Of a stretch of 64,000 nucleotides of DNA, positions 62,346-64,000 are shown in pieces. The notes under the pieces were generated by a model. It did no database searches. It saw nothing but the letters and a program-made list of their open reading frames with translations, and was not told the DNA's origin. The stretch spans positions 35,519,774 to 35,583,773 of the forward strand of contig CM034314.1 of the NCBI GenBank assembly GCA_019925795.1, in the 5' to 3' direction. The position numbers and the translations under genes are program-made. Each line of letters starts with the position of its first letter. Position 1 is the stretch's first letter. The DNA is from Dendrobium chrysotoxum (taxonomy: Eukaryota; Streptophyta; Magnoliopsida; Asparagales; Orchidaceae).

Positions 62346-64000
62346 TGAAAGTTTGATAGTGATGTTAAGCCCTGATGAACTAGTCCCGAGGCTAATCAAG
62401 AGGGGGGGTGAATTGGTTATTTTAAAAAAATTGTGAGCAACAGGAAAGATCTTTTGATAATTTATAGCGAAAACAGGTAAACATAGTAATGAAAAGATCA
62501 ATCACAGATTTCACCCAAGCAGATAATAACAGAAAAATAAAGTATAGAAAATAATCAGAAAGAGCACACTAGATTTTATAGTAGTTCGGTCAACTTGACT
62601 ACGTCCACTCCCCGGAGCCTCCCTTCCAAGTATTGCACAAACGCAAAAGTGACTCTCCTTCTACTCCCATAGCAAGGCGGAGAAGCCTATACAAAGCCTC
62701 CTTTTTACCAACCCGGTGAGGCAGAGAACCTCGGACTCCTTTCGCTTCCTCCTGAAGCAGGCAGAGAACCCGGACTCCTTTCGCTTCCTCCCGAAGCAGG
62801 CAGAGAACCTTGATCTTCTTGCGGATGATCCTCCCACAAAAAACACTGACAAGATAAGAGACGACGAACAGAGAAGATGAATCTGATCCTTGCTTGGAGC
62901 AACCTTTGTGAATCCCTCACAAACTCTCCCTCACAAGATCCTCTCTCTCTCTCCCAAGCTCTCTCTCTCTCAAGGATTTCTCTGGAAAGGAAAGTGGCAA
63001 AAGATTTTTCTTATTGGAAGAAAAAGATCTTTTATAGGAGGGCTCAAAATTTGCCCTAAATCTCAACTGGTTGGCCAAGATCGTGCTGGATGATCGATCG
63101 ATCGTCCTGTACGATTAGTTCAAAATCACATGTATCAGCCTGGACGATCTGGTTCTTCTAGACGATTAGTAGACAAAATTTATTCTGATCGTCCCGTACG
63201 ATTCTGCGATCGTCCGGGACGATTAGTGTAATTCAGGAATTTCATCCAGAAGATAGCTCTGGATGTCCAGGGGAACTTGTGCTGGACGATCTAAAAATGA
63301 CTTGTTCTATCTCTATCGTCCAGTACGATTAGTTCAAAAACACCCAAAATCGTCCTGAGCACCGCTCTTAGCGTATAGGTTAAACATGCTATATAATCTC
63401 AAAATGACTTAATCGTCCCGTACGATATCTCTATCGTCCTATACGATTAGTTCAAAAACACCCAAAATCATCCTGAGCACCGCTCTGAACGTACAGGTGA
63501 AAGGTACTAGACGATCATGATCATCCTTTACGATATTATAATCATCCAGGATGATATGATCGCATCAATCAAGTATTAATTACTTTCCTTAATTACCAGA
63601 CTAATTTAGGCATGATTGTGACGAATCATCCAGGACGATACACGTATCGTCCGGGACGATCAGACTAAATCTCTAAAAATAAAACTTGCCTAACTCAGTC
63701 TGGCAGCTAAGTTTTTCCAATCTGAGCATATCATCCCGTATGATGTATATATCATCCAAGATGATCAGCTTAAATAAACCGACTTAACATGGTTGTCCTA
63801 ATTAGGCTTTCTATTTTCATTGGATCGTCCAGGATGATATGAATATCGTCTAAGATGATATGATCAAAAATTGAAAATAGAAACTCTAATTCACTAAAAC
63901 TCTTCCCCTAAGTGTGTGTGTGCAAGGTTACTTAGCTAGGGGCACAATTACATTACATTTGACTCAAAAAAGGGAAAAAATTATATTTAAGCACACTTGG
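62346..64000 (-). mobile_element. SIRE LTR copy c, minus strand, cut by window end
   Basis: It begins TGAAAGTTTGATAG at 62346 (LTR 3' end on the minus strand). G-run at about 62402-62408; ~40-bp leader repeats at about 62715-62810; TATA (CTTTTATAGG) at about 63030; palindrome doublets from 63079 to about 63870, moderately CpG-decayed. No primer-binding site or gag lies to its left, so this is either the 3' LTR of an element to the right or a solo LTR. The flank on the left is GATCA (62341-62345). Confidence 0.9.

Noticed and set aside
1..64000. tRNA, rRNA or microRNA genes
   Set aside because: None recognised by eye; no tRNA-like cloverleaf boxes were found apart from primer-binding sites. 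A tRNAscan-SE or Infernal run would be decisive.

Overview
This 64 kb window is transposon-dominated intergenic DNA from a flowering plant. The evidence is plant-specific: SIRE/Maximus-type Ty1/copia elements, a Tat/Ogre-type Ty3/gypsy element with two RNase H domains, L1-type LINEs carrying a C-terminal RNase H, RTE LINE fragments, a CACTA terminus, and a broken copy of the plant Mediator gene MED7. I found no intact host gene.

Layout. 1-1276: antisense RTE LINE fragment beside a CACTA transposon end. 1277-2524: LINE A, an ORF1 tail joined directly to a LINE 3' end. 2525-28906: LINE B, split within ORF1 by a very large, decayed Tat/Ogre-like gypsy element (about 3886-27005) whose LTRs appear to be about 5.6 kb. 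That gypsy element was itself hit by a solo SIRE LTR (6004-7838, TSD CCTTC) and by a truncated SIRE copy (16150-18184). 28907-30977: unannotated DNA with a degenerate 140/160-bp tandem repeat and a small foldback element. 30978-49718: LINE C, a full-length L1-type element with a near-matching 16-bp TSD, broken by an RTE tail with (TTG)n and by SIRE element 1 (33685-45372, minus strand, TSD ATTTT). 49733-60980: antisense LINE remnant split by SIRE element 2 (50111-59798, plus strand, TSD GAAAG). 61457-61978: MED7 pseudogene on the minus strand. 62346 to the end: another SIRE LTR that runs off the window.

The most unusual signal is in the SIRE family. Every LTR (seven copies here) carries a U3 array of a 15-bp palindrome, ATCGTCCNGGACGAT and close variants. 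The palindromes are set almost entirely in doublets with a 6-bp spacer of variable sequence, so they sit 21 bp apart centre to centre, about two DNA turns. The same doublets occur inside SIRE element 1, directly upstream of an accessory ORF in the env-like position that resembles the plant transposon-protein family. Older copies have lost the CpGs of the motif to TpG/CpA. I read this as a protein-binding platform, with the cognate protein unknown.

SIRE elements 1 and 2 sit at independent sites (different TSDs) yet share the same disabling lesions in the RNase H region: an internal deletion with a frame change and the same TAA stop. This suggests a defective lineage that spread using enzymes supplied in trans. 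All boundaries and family calls come from reading the sequence by eye; no alignment or database search was run.
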